A DNA stretch of 64,000 nt from DAMCZI01 sp032095175 (GTDB lineage: Bacteria > Bacillota > Clostridia > Clostridiales > Caloramatoraceae): the NCBI GenBank assembly GCA_032095175.1, contig DAMCZI010000017.1:1-64000 (forward strand). Direction: 5' to 3'. A program made the position numbers and the translations under genes. Below, one piece after another: positions 52,282 through 60,001 of this stretch; positions within the stretch are counted from its first letter, which is position 1; the number at the start of each line of letters is the position of its first letter. Under the pieces are notes generated by a model. It did not search any database, was not told the origin of the DNA, and was given only the letters and a program-made list of their open reading frames with translations.

Positions 52282-52292
52282 TTAATGTGCCT
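52134..52292. mobile_element. Foldback element family 1, full copy
   Basis: 159 bp between AGGCACATTAAAAAAATAAA and TTATTTTTTTAATGTGCCT, nearly perfect terminal inverted repeats. The same length as 256-414. It overlaps the 3' end of the histidine kinase gene and contributes its last codons and stop. Confidence 0.92.
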
Positions 52293-53733
52293 TATTTAAT
52301 TCAAACCAGAAGGTACTGCCTTGACCAATAGTACTATTTACGCCAAAATGAGCATTATGTGCTTCGAGTATATTTTTTACAATAGAAAGTCCAAGACCTG
52401 TACCAATAACTGCACGCTTGTGGGTTTCGTTTGCTTTGTAATAACGTTCCCATATGCTTTCAAGCTTTTCCTTTGGGATACCTTTTCCAGTGTCAATTAC
52501 CTCAAAACGAATTTTATTTTCCTGGGATTTCAAACGTATTGTAACCCTTTTATCGTCTCCGGTATAATTGACTGCATTACCAATAAGATTATAAATAACC
52601 TGCTCAATACGTTTTTCGTCAGCTTTTACATTAATACCATCATCACAATCAATATCAAAAATATATCCATCACGTTCGCTAAGCACCTTAAAACGGGTAA
52701 TTATGCTTTTTGCCAATTGTGATATATCAAAGTGTTCATAATGCATTTTTGATGTTCCTGATTCTATTTTAGAAAGATCCAGTATATCCTTTACAAGGTC
52801 ACTTAAGCGGTCAGTTTCGTTTATTATAACATCGATATGCTCACCACGTTTCTTAGGGTTATTACCGGATAAATCCCTTATCATTTCAGCATACATTTTA
52901 ACCATTGTAAGTGGGGTGCGCAGATCATGCGATATATTGGCTATAAGATCCTTTCTCAGCTGATCGGTTTTTGAAAGCTCCCTTGTGGCGTAGTTTAGAG
53001 TGTTTGAAAGCTCTGTCACTTCGCTATATGAGCCCTGCTCGAATATCACATTGTAATTTCCTCCTGCCAGAAGCTTTGCAGAGTCAGTAAGCTTCTCAAT
53101 AGGTTTTGATAGCTTCCTTGATATAAAGAAGGAAAGGATAAATGCAAGAAGAAGTAAAATAAATGTGACAATAATCAACTGATTTTTTAATATTGCTGTA
53201 GTAGAGTCAATAGGGTCAAGGGGTGAGGTTATATATAAAATAGCTCCATTTTCCATATCAGAGTTTATTATTGCACCATAGACTAATATCTGCATTTTAC
53301 CAATAGGACTTTTAATTTTGTAGTGGACTCTCCCATCCTTGCTCTGCATTAGCTGATTATGAATCCTTATATAATCAGTTATAGATAGTCTTCCAAAGAC
53401 TTTGCTTGGACCCCAATTTTTCCTGTTGTCAGGTATATCTCCTTTAAAAATATCACTTGAATAGAGGAGGTTTCCATTTATATCTGTAATTAATATAGAC
53501 ATATTGTGTTGAAATGAATACTGTGAGAGAACATTATCAAAATCCTTTTTTCCATATTCATTAATTAGCGTATTTGCTGCTTTGAATATTTCACGTGTTT
53601 TCATACTTTGGTAGTAGCTTTTTAAAAAAATTATTTGTAAAAACCAAAGTGTTATTAATATCAGAGCTCCAAATAGCATAAAATATGTCCACATTTTGAA
53701 TTTTATACTTTTAAAATCTAATTTTAACTTCAT
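52282..53733 (-). CDS. Sensor histidine kinase
   Basis: The 483-residue product has membrane helices at about 14-34 and 165-188 with an outer sensor domain between them. A HAMP region follows, then the phospho-acceptor site NISHDLRTPLTMVKMYAEM and an ATPase domain (NLIGNAVNYTGDD, DTGKGIPKEKLESIWERYY, GTGLGLSIVKNIL). The last residues Lys-Ala-His and the stop codon derive from a family 1 foldback element. ATG at 53733 is preferred, 6 bp behind GGAGGG. It pairs with the response regulator gene 50 bp upstream. Confidence 0.93.
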   Translation of the reverse strand: MKLKLDFKSIKFKMWTYFMLFGALILITLWFLQIIFLKSYYQSMKTREIFKAANTLINEYGKKDFDNVLSQYSFQHNMSILITDINGNLLYSSDIFKGDIPDNRKNWGPSKVFGRLSITDYIRIHNQLMQSKDGRVHYKIKSPIGKMQILVYGAIINSDMENGAILYITSPLDPIDSTTAILKNQLIIVTFILLLLAFILSFFISRKLSKPIEKLTDSAKLLAGGNYNVIFEQGSYSEVTELSNTLNYATRELSKTDQLRKDLIANISHDLRTPLTMVKMYAEMIRDLSGNNPKKRGEHIDVIINETDRLSDLVKDILDLSKIESGTSKMHYEHFDISQLAKSIITRFKVLSERDGYIFDIDCDDGINVKADEKRIEQVIYNLIGNAVNYTGDDKRVTIRLKSQENKIRFEVIDTGKGIPKEKLESIWERYYKANETHKRAVIGTGLGLSIVKNILEAHNAHFGVNSTIGQGSTFWFELNKAH

Positions 53734-53783
53734 AGCCAACCCTCCAGTTTTTGGAGCAATTTTTAACTACAGTTATATAAAAT

Positions 53784-54464
53784 CTATATAGTTTCAAATA
53801 TATAGCCTACACCTCTAAGAGTAACTATTAAATCTCTGTACTCCCCAAGGCTGTTTCTTAACATTTTAATATGGGTATCAACGGTTCTGTCATCTCCATA
53901 AAAATCAAAACCCCAAACATCCTTTAATAGTTTATCTCGGGTAAGTGCAATGTTACGATTTTTAACAAGGTAGAACATCAAATCATATTCTTTTGGTGTC
54001 ATTTCTATCTTCTCGCCATCTATATATACACGGCGTGCTGTGAGGTCTACCTCGAGTCCTTTAAAATTAAAACATTCATTTTCCTGATTCTTTACATTCC
54101 TGTCTTTATTCCTGGTTAATATAACATTAAGCCTAGCTATAACTTCTCTTGGAGAAAATGGCTTAACAACATAGTCATCAATCCCAAGCTCAAAGCCAAA
54201 AAGCTTGTCATATTCTTCGCCACGAGCTGAGAGCATAAGTACAGGAATGCTTTTATACTTACGAATTTCCTTGCAAGCAGAAAAGCCATCGAGCTTTGGC
54301 ATCATTATATCCATTATAATAACGTCAAAATCCTGCTCCTTACATATGTTAACGGCCTCCATGCCATTGCAGGCCTCAAAAACCTCATAGCCTTCAAATT
54401 CGCAGTATTCTCGAAGCCCCTCGCGAATTTTATCCTCATCATCAACAATTAATACTTTAAACAT
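53784..54464 (-). CDS. OmpR-family response regulator
   Basis: The 226-residue product has a receiver domain with phospho-acceptor Asp52 (VIIMDIMMPKLDG), the acidic pair DDE at residues 8-10 and the conserved Lys in VVKPFSPRE. A winged-helix DNA-binding domain follows (LTPKEYDLMFYLV-like EMTPKEYDLMFYLVKN, DDRTVDTHIKMLRNSLG). First gene of the series, so it likely controls the downstream kinase and exporter genes. Ribosome site TAGGAGGA. Confidence 0.94.
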   Translation of the reverse strand: MFKVLIVDDEDKIREGLREYCEFEGYEVFEACNGMEAVNICKEQDFDVIIMDIMMPKLDGFSACKEIRKYKSIPVLMLSARGEEYDKLFGFELGIDDYVVKPFSPREVIARLNVILTRNKDRNVKNQENECFNFKGLEVDLTARRVYIDGEKIEMTPKEYDLMFYLVKNRNIALTRDKLLKDVWGFDFYGDDRTVDTHIKMLRNSLGEYRDLIVTLRGVGYIFETI

Positions 54465-54491
54465 ATTAAATCCTCCTATAGGATTTTATCT

Positions 54492-54610
54492 ATATAAATC
54501 GCAATAAAGATTTTGAATAATTTATATTGGGATTTATGAATCAAGGAAAATGATTTCACATAAATATTTAGGGTTGAGTAATGTAGAATAATTTATGCGA
54601 AACATATAAT
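54492..54610. repeat. Family 2 variant element upstream of the response regulator gene
   Basis: AATCGCAATAAAGATTTTGA..., then ATGATTTCACATAAATA...AATAATTTATGCGAAACATA. It lies about 30 bp upstream of the response regulator start, so it is in or next to the promoter region of that operon. Confidence 0.65.
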
Positions 54611-54760
54611 ACGATTATATATTACAACATATATGTGTCAAGAGTGTGATAATTTTAGAAAAAGTAGATAAAAGTTATAGAAGACTAAAAAAGACTGTTT
54701 AAGAATTAGTGAAAATATCTGTGCACCTTTTGTTCACTTTATTGATTTTTAGGTATTAAA

Positions 54761-54806
54761 AAAGCTTTCGAGAAAATCTCGAAAGCTATTGGTGCCGAAG
54801 GCACGA
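54761..54806 (-). terminator. Terminator of the recombinase gene, prophage left edge
   Basis: AAAGCTTTCGAGA and TCTCGAAAGCT form the stem, followed on the minus strand by TTTTTTAATACC. A second small hairpin GTGCCGAAGGCAC follows at 54792-54804. The attachment site of the integrated element is expected close to here. Confidence 0.78.
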
Positions 54807-54831
54807 CACATAGGTTGTCCACACTATTACA

Positions 54832-56298
54832 TTATAATGGAATGGAATCGAATTTTAGATTGATTTCAATATCATCCTCATAAATCATAACAGATTCAAC
54901 ATAGTTATCAATAAATTGTTTTACTTCTGATAAATTTCTATCTAGAACATGTTTACGTTGCTCCTGTAGCTTTTTATCAATTTGATCTGGAGTAATGGTT
55001 TGTGATTCAAGTTTTATTTTTGTTATTTCATAGTCATATTTTAACCTTTTAGATTCTTCATCTAATTCAGTAAGTTTTTGTTTAAAGATAGGTTGGTCAT
55101 AACCTTTGGTGATTGCACTTATTATATTGTTTTGCTCAAAGGTTATTTCATTAAACCTTGCTTTAATGATTTCAAGCTTCTTATTCTCATTATGCTTTTT
55201 ATTCTTCATGTACTCATTTAATTTAACGCTCAAAGAGTGGAGAGCTTTCTTAGAAAAAATATTTTCTATGAGTTTTTCAAACACCTTTTCTTCAATAAAG
55301 GATTTATCAATCTCTTTATTATCACATCTGCCATTACACCTGTATTTTACATATAACTGGCCAGAACCATTATGTTTCCTGTTACCACAATATACTTTAC
55401 CGCAGTTACCACAATAGATGAGACCACTTAAGAGATATACTTCTTTTGCTCTTGTAGTTCGCTTTTTTAAATTCATTTTTTCTTGAACTCGGATAAATAA
55501 ATCTGTATCAACTATCTGAGGGATTCCCCCTGTTATTCTTATTATTTCATCTTCAGGTTTCCGGGAACGATTATTCCTTTTACCATCAATGCTCCTGCTT
55601 TTCCTTTTATTAAATGTATATATGCCAGCATATTTTTCATTACGTAATATTTCATGGAGGGAAGTTTTGGTAAATTTTTTATTAAACCTTGAAGTTACAC
55701 TGAGTTTATCTAGTTCGTTAATAATATCCTCATATTTTGTTCCGTCTGCATACCTTTTGAATATAAAATTAACATATTGTGCCTCCTGATCATTTATCAT
55801 ATATAATTTAGTCACCGGATCAACAGAGTACCCAAAAGGAGCATATCCACCATTAAATCTACATTTGTATGCATTTTCCTTAAGGCCTTTCATTGTTTCC
55901 TGAGCTAGGTTAAGAGAGTAGTATTCTGCAAAACTTTCAAGTATACCTTCCATGAGCTGACCTTCTGGAGTACCATCTATAGGTTGGCCAGAGAATACAA
56001 CTCTTATATTACATTTCCTTAAGGTATATTTATTAATTGCTGATTCAATTCTGTTTCGTGCGAATCTATCAACTTTGTGGCATATAACAATATCGAAAAG
56101 TCCAAGCTTGGCATCGTTAATCATTTGCTGGAATGCAGCTCTATCATCCGTTTTCCCAGATACTGCTTCATCTATATAATCTTTAATTATTTCTATATCA
56201 TGCCTTTGTGAATAGTTGTGATTTTCTCTTATCTGAGCTTCAATACTTTCCTCACGCTGCATATCAGAACTATATCTGTTGTATGTTACACCCCTCAT
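54832..56298 (-). CDS. Large serine recombinase (phage/ICE-type integrase)
   Basis: The 488-residue product has a serine resolvase catalytic domain (about 1-150) with the active serine in YNRYSSDMQREESIEAQ and arginines in HKVDRFARNR. A recombinase domain, a zinc ribbon (CGNCGKVYCGN, then CNGRCDNK) and a coiled coil (about 370-460) follow. It catalyses integration or excision between att sites. The ATG at 56298 is chosen because AAAGGAGGATCC precedes it; the longer frame overlaps a terminator. It marks one end of an integrated element extending past the window's right edge. Confidence 0.92.
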   Translation of the reverse strand: MRGVTYNRYSSDMQREESIEAQIRENHNYSQRHDIEIIKDYIDEAVSGKTDDRAAFQQMINDAKLGLFDIVICHKVDRFARNRIESAINKYTLRKCNIRVVFSGQPIDGTPEGQLMEGILESFAEYYSLNLAQETMKGLKENAYKCRFNGGYAPFGYSVDPVTKLYMINDQEAQYVNFIFKRYADGTKYEDIINELDKLSVTSRFNKKFTKTSLHEILRNEKYAGIYTFNKRKSRSIDGKRNNRSRKPEDEIIRITGGIPQIVDTDLFIRVQEKMNLKKRTTRAKEVYLLSGLIYCGNCGKVYCGNRKHNGSGQLYVKYRCNGRCDNKEIDKSFIEEKVFEKLIENIFSKKALHSLSVKLNEYMKNKKHNENKKLEIIKARFNEITFEQNNIISAITKGYDQPIFKQKLTELDEESKRLKYDYEITKIKLESQTITPDQIDKKLQEQRKHVLDRNLSEVKQFIDNYVESVMIYEDDIEINLKFDSIPL

Positions 56299-56324
56299 TA
56301 GGATCCTCCTTTGTTTCAAAAAAA

Positions 56325-56360
56325 TAAAAAACCCAGATGCATAAAGCACTGGGTTTCGTG
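56325..56360 (-). terminator. Terminator upstream of the recombinase gene
   Basis: AAACCCAG and CTGGGTTT pair around ATGCATAAAGCA; on the minus strand the stem is followed by TTTTTTATTTTTTT. It ends the transcript of the 56439-57368 gene. Confidence 0.75.
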
Positions 56361-56438
56361 GAACCTCTTTATTGAATCTCAAAAGGATTTCTTGGGTTTC
56401 TGTTTATATATTATCAAACATATGTTTGGATGTCAATA

Positions 56439-57368
56439 TTATTTTCTTTTCCAAATTGGTACAATAATTGTTATAGCAAGGCCAGCTATTCCAATTAATA
56501 AATTGACGGTATTACTAATACTACTTACTGTACCGGCAAAATATAAAAAAAGTAGAAAAATAGAAACTGTACATGTTAAAAAAACTTTGTTTTTTAAAAA
56601 TTTTAAAATTACATCCCAATAAGATTTTATTGGAGTATGTTTTGTATTAATAATAATATGTTTATGGTGCTTTAGTACATTTATCATGTCTATTAATTCT
56701 TTAAAGAGCTTATCATTTTTATCAATAAATGATTTTATTTCATCATCATTAAGACATTGTTTATCAGTTGCTTCAAAATAATTTGTTGAGTCATATATTT
56801 TTATTAGTAAAGAAATAAAGTTGGATAATCTACATGTCTCATTATTATTGGAAAAGCTTATAGACTTATCACTAATTATATCTATAATATCTTTTAAAAG
56901 GTTAATGTTTTTATTATCATAATCAAATATAAATGAACTTTGCATATTTGCGAGAATTCTATAGAATTCTCTTGTAATTTTATTTTTGCAATGGCGTGAT
57001 TTTAATACCATAAATTTTTTTGAAAGAAAATTAGCATTATTGAATTTATCAATTTGCATATTAAGATAGTATAGTAAAATGAAAATTCTATCATTTTTGC
57101 TATTCTTTGATAATGGATCGAACTTATCTAAAATAAGTATAAAAAAGAAAAAAATTATTTCAGTCAAAATACCGAAAGTGTAGTATACGCCCCAATTTTT
57201 AGATTTTATAAAGTAGCCATATAAACCATATAACATAATTAGAAGACTAATACACATAAGTATCATGGAGAAAAAGTAAAAAATAATTTGTCTAGTTATA
57301 TATTTATTAAATTTGTTAATGAGTGGCTCACCGCCAAGTTTATTTAAATAGTAATTAGTATCAAACAT
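56439..57368 (-). CDS. Hypothetical membrane protein of the integrated element
   Basis: I do not recognise this 309-residue protein. Two hydrophobic helices lie near residues 30-55 and 62-82, and two more at the C-terminus (about 268-303). The soluble middle is Lys/Asn-rich. It is between the integrase and the lysogeny genes, the position where prophages often carry accessory functions such as superinfection exclusion. Its AT content looks higher than its neighbours. Function is unknown. Confidence 0.65.
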   Translation of the reverse strand: MFDTNYYLNKLGGEPLINKFNKYITRQIIFYFFSMILMCISLLIMLYGLYGYFIKSKNWGVYYTFGILTEIIFFFFILILDKFDPLSKNSKNDRIFILLYYLNMQIDKFNNANFLSKKFMVLKSRHCKNKITREFYRILANMQSSFIFDYDNKNINLLKDIIDIISDKSISFSNNNETCRLSNFISLLIKIYDSTNYFEATDKQCLNDDEIKSFIDKNDKLFKELIDMINVLKHHKHIIINTKHTPIKSYWDVILKFLKNKVFLTCTVSIFLLFLYFAGTVSSISNTVNLLIGIAGLAITIIVPIWKRK

Positions 57369-57483
57369 AATTCACCTCATTTGTTAATTTGGGTTGGTGC
57401 TCGGAGGCTCTCAAACCGGTCGCATATTTTGACAAGTTTCAACATAATACATTAAAGTAAAGGTTTACCTTTGAAGGTCATAA

Positions 57484-57512
57484 CAATAGCCCAACGCAAT
57501 ATTGGGCTTGTC
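57484..57512 (-). terminator. Hairpin after the ImmA-like gene
   Basis: AAGCCCAATA and ATTGGGCTA-type arms pair on the minus strand (TAGCCCAACGC...TTGGGCTTG on plus). The T-run is poor. Confidence 0.5.
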
Positions 57513-57926
57513 CTATGACTGTCTTAGTTTTACAATCTCAGTTGGTATATTAGTTGCTCTGGATATTTGCTCATATGTAAAATTCTCATATATTGTTATG
57601 TCGGGAATAAGTAGATGTGCTGCGAAGGTATTTGCTTCAATTTCTATTTTATTTGTAAGAAATAGAGTATAGTTCTTTATAAATCTGCAATTTGTGTAAG
57701 GATGCATAATAGCATGTCCTAGTTCGTGTGAGCATACGACTGTAAGCTCGTCAGGGAAATCAGAGTTAAGGAAAATAAACTTGTTACGTTTTATAAGCTC
57801 ATAGCATCCTTTTATTTTCCCTAAAGGCCTTTTTACAATGTTTATACCCAGGTAGTCAGCAAGGTCATAAGGATTATTAGTGTTATATTTTTTAATTAAC
57901 TTAACAGCTTCATCTTTGGGGTTCAA
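57513..57926 (-). CDS. ImmA/IrrE family metallopeptidase
   Basis: The 137-residue product has the zinc motif SHELGHAIMHP. ImmA-type proteases cleave the paired repressor after DNA damage and so trigger induction or excision of the element. The TTG start lies behind GGGAGGCGATTC. The repressor gene is directly upstream, 46 bp away, as in ICEBs1 (ImmA/ImmR). Confidence 0.9.
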   Translation of the reverse strand: MNPKDEAVKLIKKYNTNNPYDLADYLGINIVKRPLGKIKGCYELIKRNKFIFLNSDFPDELTVVCSHELGHAIMHPYTNCRFIKNYTLFLTNKIEIEANTFAAHLLIPDITIYENFTYEQISRATNIPTEIVKLRQS

Positions 57927-57972
57927 AGAATCGCCTCCCTATTAATTACGACCAGAAAACCCATGTATAAAA

Positions 57973-58419
57973 TTATTTATCATCCTTCCTATATTTTTTA
58001 GGGGTATACTTTTTCTTGTTTATCTTCTTTGCTAATATAAGTGCATCTCTTAAAGCATTTTTAAAGAGCTCCACGTCTGTCTCGTCTATATCTTCACCAT
58101 TGTAGGCGGCAAAACCTTGACCAGGGTTATGCTCCATGTCTTCCATCATTTTATTAAGGTCTTTTTCTATTGACTTCATATCGTGTACTGTAATTTCAGA
58201 AATAGTATCAGGTGAATCAGATAATCCCAACAAATAATCTAGTGAAACACTAAAATATTTGGCTATCTTAGCATAATCCTCAGCTGTTTTAGGCTGACGT
58301 TTACCAGATTCGTACATGGACATTGTTGATTCACTATATCCAAGTTTTTCGCCAAGTTCTTTTAAAGTAAGATTATTTTTTATTCTTAATTGTTTTATTC
58401 TATCCTTAAATGTATTCAC
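57973..58419 (-). CDS. XRE-family repressor (ImmR/CI-like)
   Basis: The 148-residue product has an N-terminal helix-turn-helix (LTLKELGEKLGYSESTMSMYESGKRQP) and a C-terminal part rich in Asp, Glu and Lys (dimerisation or cleavage region). GTG at 58419 is preferred because GGAGGGG is 6 bp upstream; an in-frame ATG at 58434 overlaps that ribosome site. Likely the master repressor of the element, acting on the operators at 58452-58596 between it and the divergent Cro-like gene. Confidence 0.9.
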   Translation of the reverse strand: MNTFKDRIKQLRIKNNLTLKELGEKLGYSESTMSMYESGKRQPKTAEDYAKIAKYFSVSLDYLLGLSDSPDTISEITVHDMKSIEKDLNKMMEDMEHNPGQGFAAYNGEDIDETDVELFKNALRDALILAKKINKKKYTPKKYRKDDK

Positions 58420-58451
58420 AATGTACCCCTCCATATCTTAGATAATTATAC

Positions 58452-58596
58452 TTTACTCTTAGTAAACTTTCAACTTTACACATTATATGCAGGAGATCAT
58501 AAAAACTTTACACTTAGTAAAAATATTTTTAAAATATTGAATAAAACACTTGACTATGTGTAAAGATAATAGTAGAATAAAATTACACAAAGTAAA
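58452..58596. promoter_or_regulatory. Repressor operators in the lysogeny switch
   Basis: Two nearly perfect palindromes, TTTACTCTTAGTAAA (58452-58466) and TTTACACTTAGTAAA (58507-58521), plus a diverged site ATTACACAAAGTAAA (58582-58596) lie between divergent repressor and Cro-like genes. Half-sites CTTTACACA and TGTGTAAAG appear at about 58474 and 58557. A TTGACT at 58550 with a -10-like TAGAAT 17 bp on (about 58573) may be the rightward promoter, flanked by the sites. Confidence 0.88.
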
Positions 58597-58617
58597 GTGA
58601 CGAGGAGGTGAGTTGGC

Positions 58618-58848
58618 ATGGGTAGAGTTAAATTTAAGAATCTTAAGGACGTAAGAAATAGTTTAAACCTCACACAGCTTGATGTTGCTAAGTCCTCAGG
58701 TATTACAGAGGCACACTATAATCTTATTGAAAACGGAAACAGAAAACCATCACTAGATGTAGCATATAAAATTGCAAATGCTCTTAAAATATCTATGGAT
58801 GATTTTTTTATACTATTAAACTTTACTAAGTGTGAAGAAGTATCATAA
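58618..58848 (+). CDS. Cro-like XRE-family regulator
   Basis: The 76-residue product is essentially one helix-turn-helix (LTQLDVAKSSGITEAHYNLIENGNRKP). It is divergent from the repressor with operators between them, so it is the Cro counterpart. Its 3' end contains another operator-like palindrome TTTACTAAGTGTGAA (58822-58836). GAGGAGGTGAG ribosome site is strong. Confidence 0.88.
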   Translation: MGRVKFKNLKDVRNSLNLTQLDVAKSSGITEAHYNLIENGNRKPSLDVAYKIANALKISMDDFFILLNFTKCEEVS

Positions 58849-58939
58849 CTAGTATGTGTGTTTTACAGAAATTTAATAAAAAGAAAATATGGGTTTCGTG
58901 GAAAAGGGTGAGATGGGGCAATAAATGGAGGTATAGAAG

Positions 58940-59080
58940 ATGTTTGAGAATATGAATGATTTCCGTTGCCCTAGATGTAACAAGTTATTATTCAGATACA
59001 AATTAAAAGGATCTCTTGAAGTTCAAGTAAAGTGTACCAGATGCAATACAATAGCAGTTTTAAAGGAGGAAAAATCGTGA
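58940..59080 (+). CDS. Com-like zinc-ribbon small protein
   Basis: A 46-residue frame that starts with ATG behind GGAGGTATAGAAG. It has two CxxC knuckles (CPRCNK, CTRCNT), in the pattern of the Com/zinc-ribbon proteins of phages (Mu Com is a translational activator). The 3' end holds the ribosome site AAAGGAGG for the next gene, and the two genes overlap by 4 bases. Confidence 0.72.
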   Translation: MFENMNDFRCPRCNKLLFRYKLKGSLEVQVKCTRCNTIAVLKEEKS

Positions 59081-59220
59081 AGATAATAATTTCACGGGAT
59101 GGAGGACAAGAAAAAAGAAGAGAGAACACAGGCGCAACATTTAAAGAAGAACCAGCTATTAAGTTTCTAGCAAGTCTCTTTGAAGATGAATTTATAGAAG
59201 GGAAGGGGGCAAAGGATTGA
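59077..59220 (+). CDS. Small phage protein
   Basis: A 47-residue frame from GTG at 59077, 8 bp after AAAGGAGG and overlapping the Com-like stop. The start KIIISRDGGQEKRRENTG and the C-terminal FEDEFIEGKGAKD are hydrophilic; no family is recognised. The stop overlaps the next frame's TTG (TTGA). Confidence 0.6.
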   Translation: MKIIISRDGGQEKRRENTGATFKEEPAIKFLASLFEDEFIEGKGAKD

Positions 59221-59375
59221 TTAAGTCAGTGATAACAACCTGGGGTGGATGCCATAAAACAGAAGAAATGCTAATACCGATTTGTATTGGAGAGGAGAGA
59301 GGGGGTTACTGTAACACTAGAAGGCATGACAGAATGCTTCCAGTAGGTCATAGGCTTAGAGGATATGAAGAATAG
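59217..59375 (+). CDS. Small phage protein
   Basis: A 52-residue frame from TTG at 59217, overlapping the previous stop and preceded by GGAAGGGGG. Contains two Cys and three His (WGGCHKTEEM, GYCNTRRHD), possibly a metal site. No family recognised. Confidence 0.5.
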   Translation: MIKSVITTWGGCHKTEEMLIPICIGEERGGYCNTRRHDRMLPVGHRLRGYEE

Positions 59376-59386
59376 GGGGGATAGAG

Positions 59387-59524
59387 ATGGATAAGAGTTT
59401 AGAACAGCGTGTTGAGGAACTTGAAAAAAAAGTGGCTGAACTTGAAGAGCGAATTCAAGCACAGCCATTGAAAGATATCATCGAAGCATTTGAAACGTTA
59501 AAAAAAATTACTTTAAAAAGCTGA
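59387..59524 (+). CDS. Small coiled-coil phage protein
   Basis: A 45-residue frame with a heptad-like helix SLEQRVEELEKKVAELEERI, a plausible parallel coiled coil of about four heptads. It follows GGGGGGATAGAG. Function unknown; it may be an oligomerising module or adaptor. Confidence 0.6.
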   Translation: MDKSLEQRVEELEKKVAELEERIQAQPLKDIIEAFETLKKITLKS

Positions 59525-59528
59525 AGCA

Positions 59529-59702
59529 TTAAGTAGTTTTTTCATTGTTTTTAGAAATCATAGCTGCACACAAATTTACTATTGTTACTAACATTCCTTC
59601 AAGTAAATCATTTGAGCTATTGTCTTTAGAATCTTTATGGTTTTCTTGGAGCATTTTGTCAACAAGTTCATAGCCGTACCTTTGTAATTCTTCTCTGGAC
59701 AT
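59529..59702 (-). CDS. Small protein on the opposite strand within the phage early region
   Basis: A 57-residue frame read leftward, starting with ATG 6 bp behind GGGAGGTGA (minus strand; 59709-59717). It begins SREELQRYGYELVDKMLQEN. Its strong ribosome site and clean frame argue it is real, although it points against its neighbours. It ends 5 bp from the coiled-coil gene's stop, in convergence. No family recognised. Confidence 0.6.
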   Translation of the reverse strand: MSREELQRYGYELVDKMLQENHKDSKDNSSNDLLEGMLVTIVNLCAAMISKNNEKTT

Positions 59703-59772
59703 AAACATTCACCTCCCTTCCAACAAAATATTAACACTAATGGAAGAGAGAGACAAGTAAAGGAGGGATAAC

Positions 59773-59979
59773 ATGGATCATGCAATAGAAAGCCTTCAGA
59801 GTTTTATTGATGCAGTATTTGATTATGATTTCCTACCAGAGTGGAAGAGTGGTGATTATAAGAAATATTCTGACTGCCCAAGTTATGCGGAGCTGAAAGC
59901 TCTGGTTGACGCAAGTAATATCATGCGTAAATACATAGGATGGCAGCCATTAAGGATTAAAGATATGGCTGAACATTAA
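59773..59979 (+). CDS. Hypothetical phage protein
   Basis: The 68-residue acidic protein begins MDHAIESLQSFIDAVFDYDF. It follows AAAGGAGGGATAAC and is not recognised. It diverges from the minus-strand small gene with about 70 bp between them, where a promoter would have to lie. Confidence 0.6.
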   Translation: MDHAIESLQSFIDAVFDYDFLPEWKSGDYKKYSDCPSYAELKALVDASNIMRKYIGWQPLRIKDMAEH

Positions 59980-60001
59980 TAAAGATACGGAGGGATAAAA
60001 A

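Noticed and set aside
59271..59468. 65-codon minus-strand frame in the phage early region
   Set aside because: It lies across two + strand small genes that have good ribosome sites and is itself without one.
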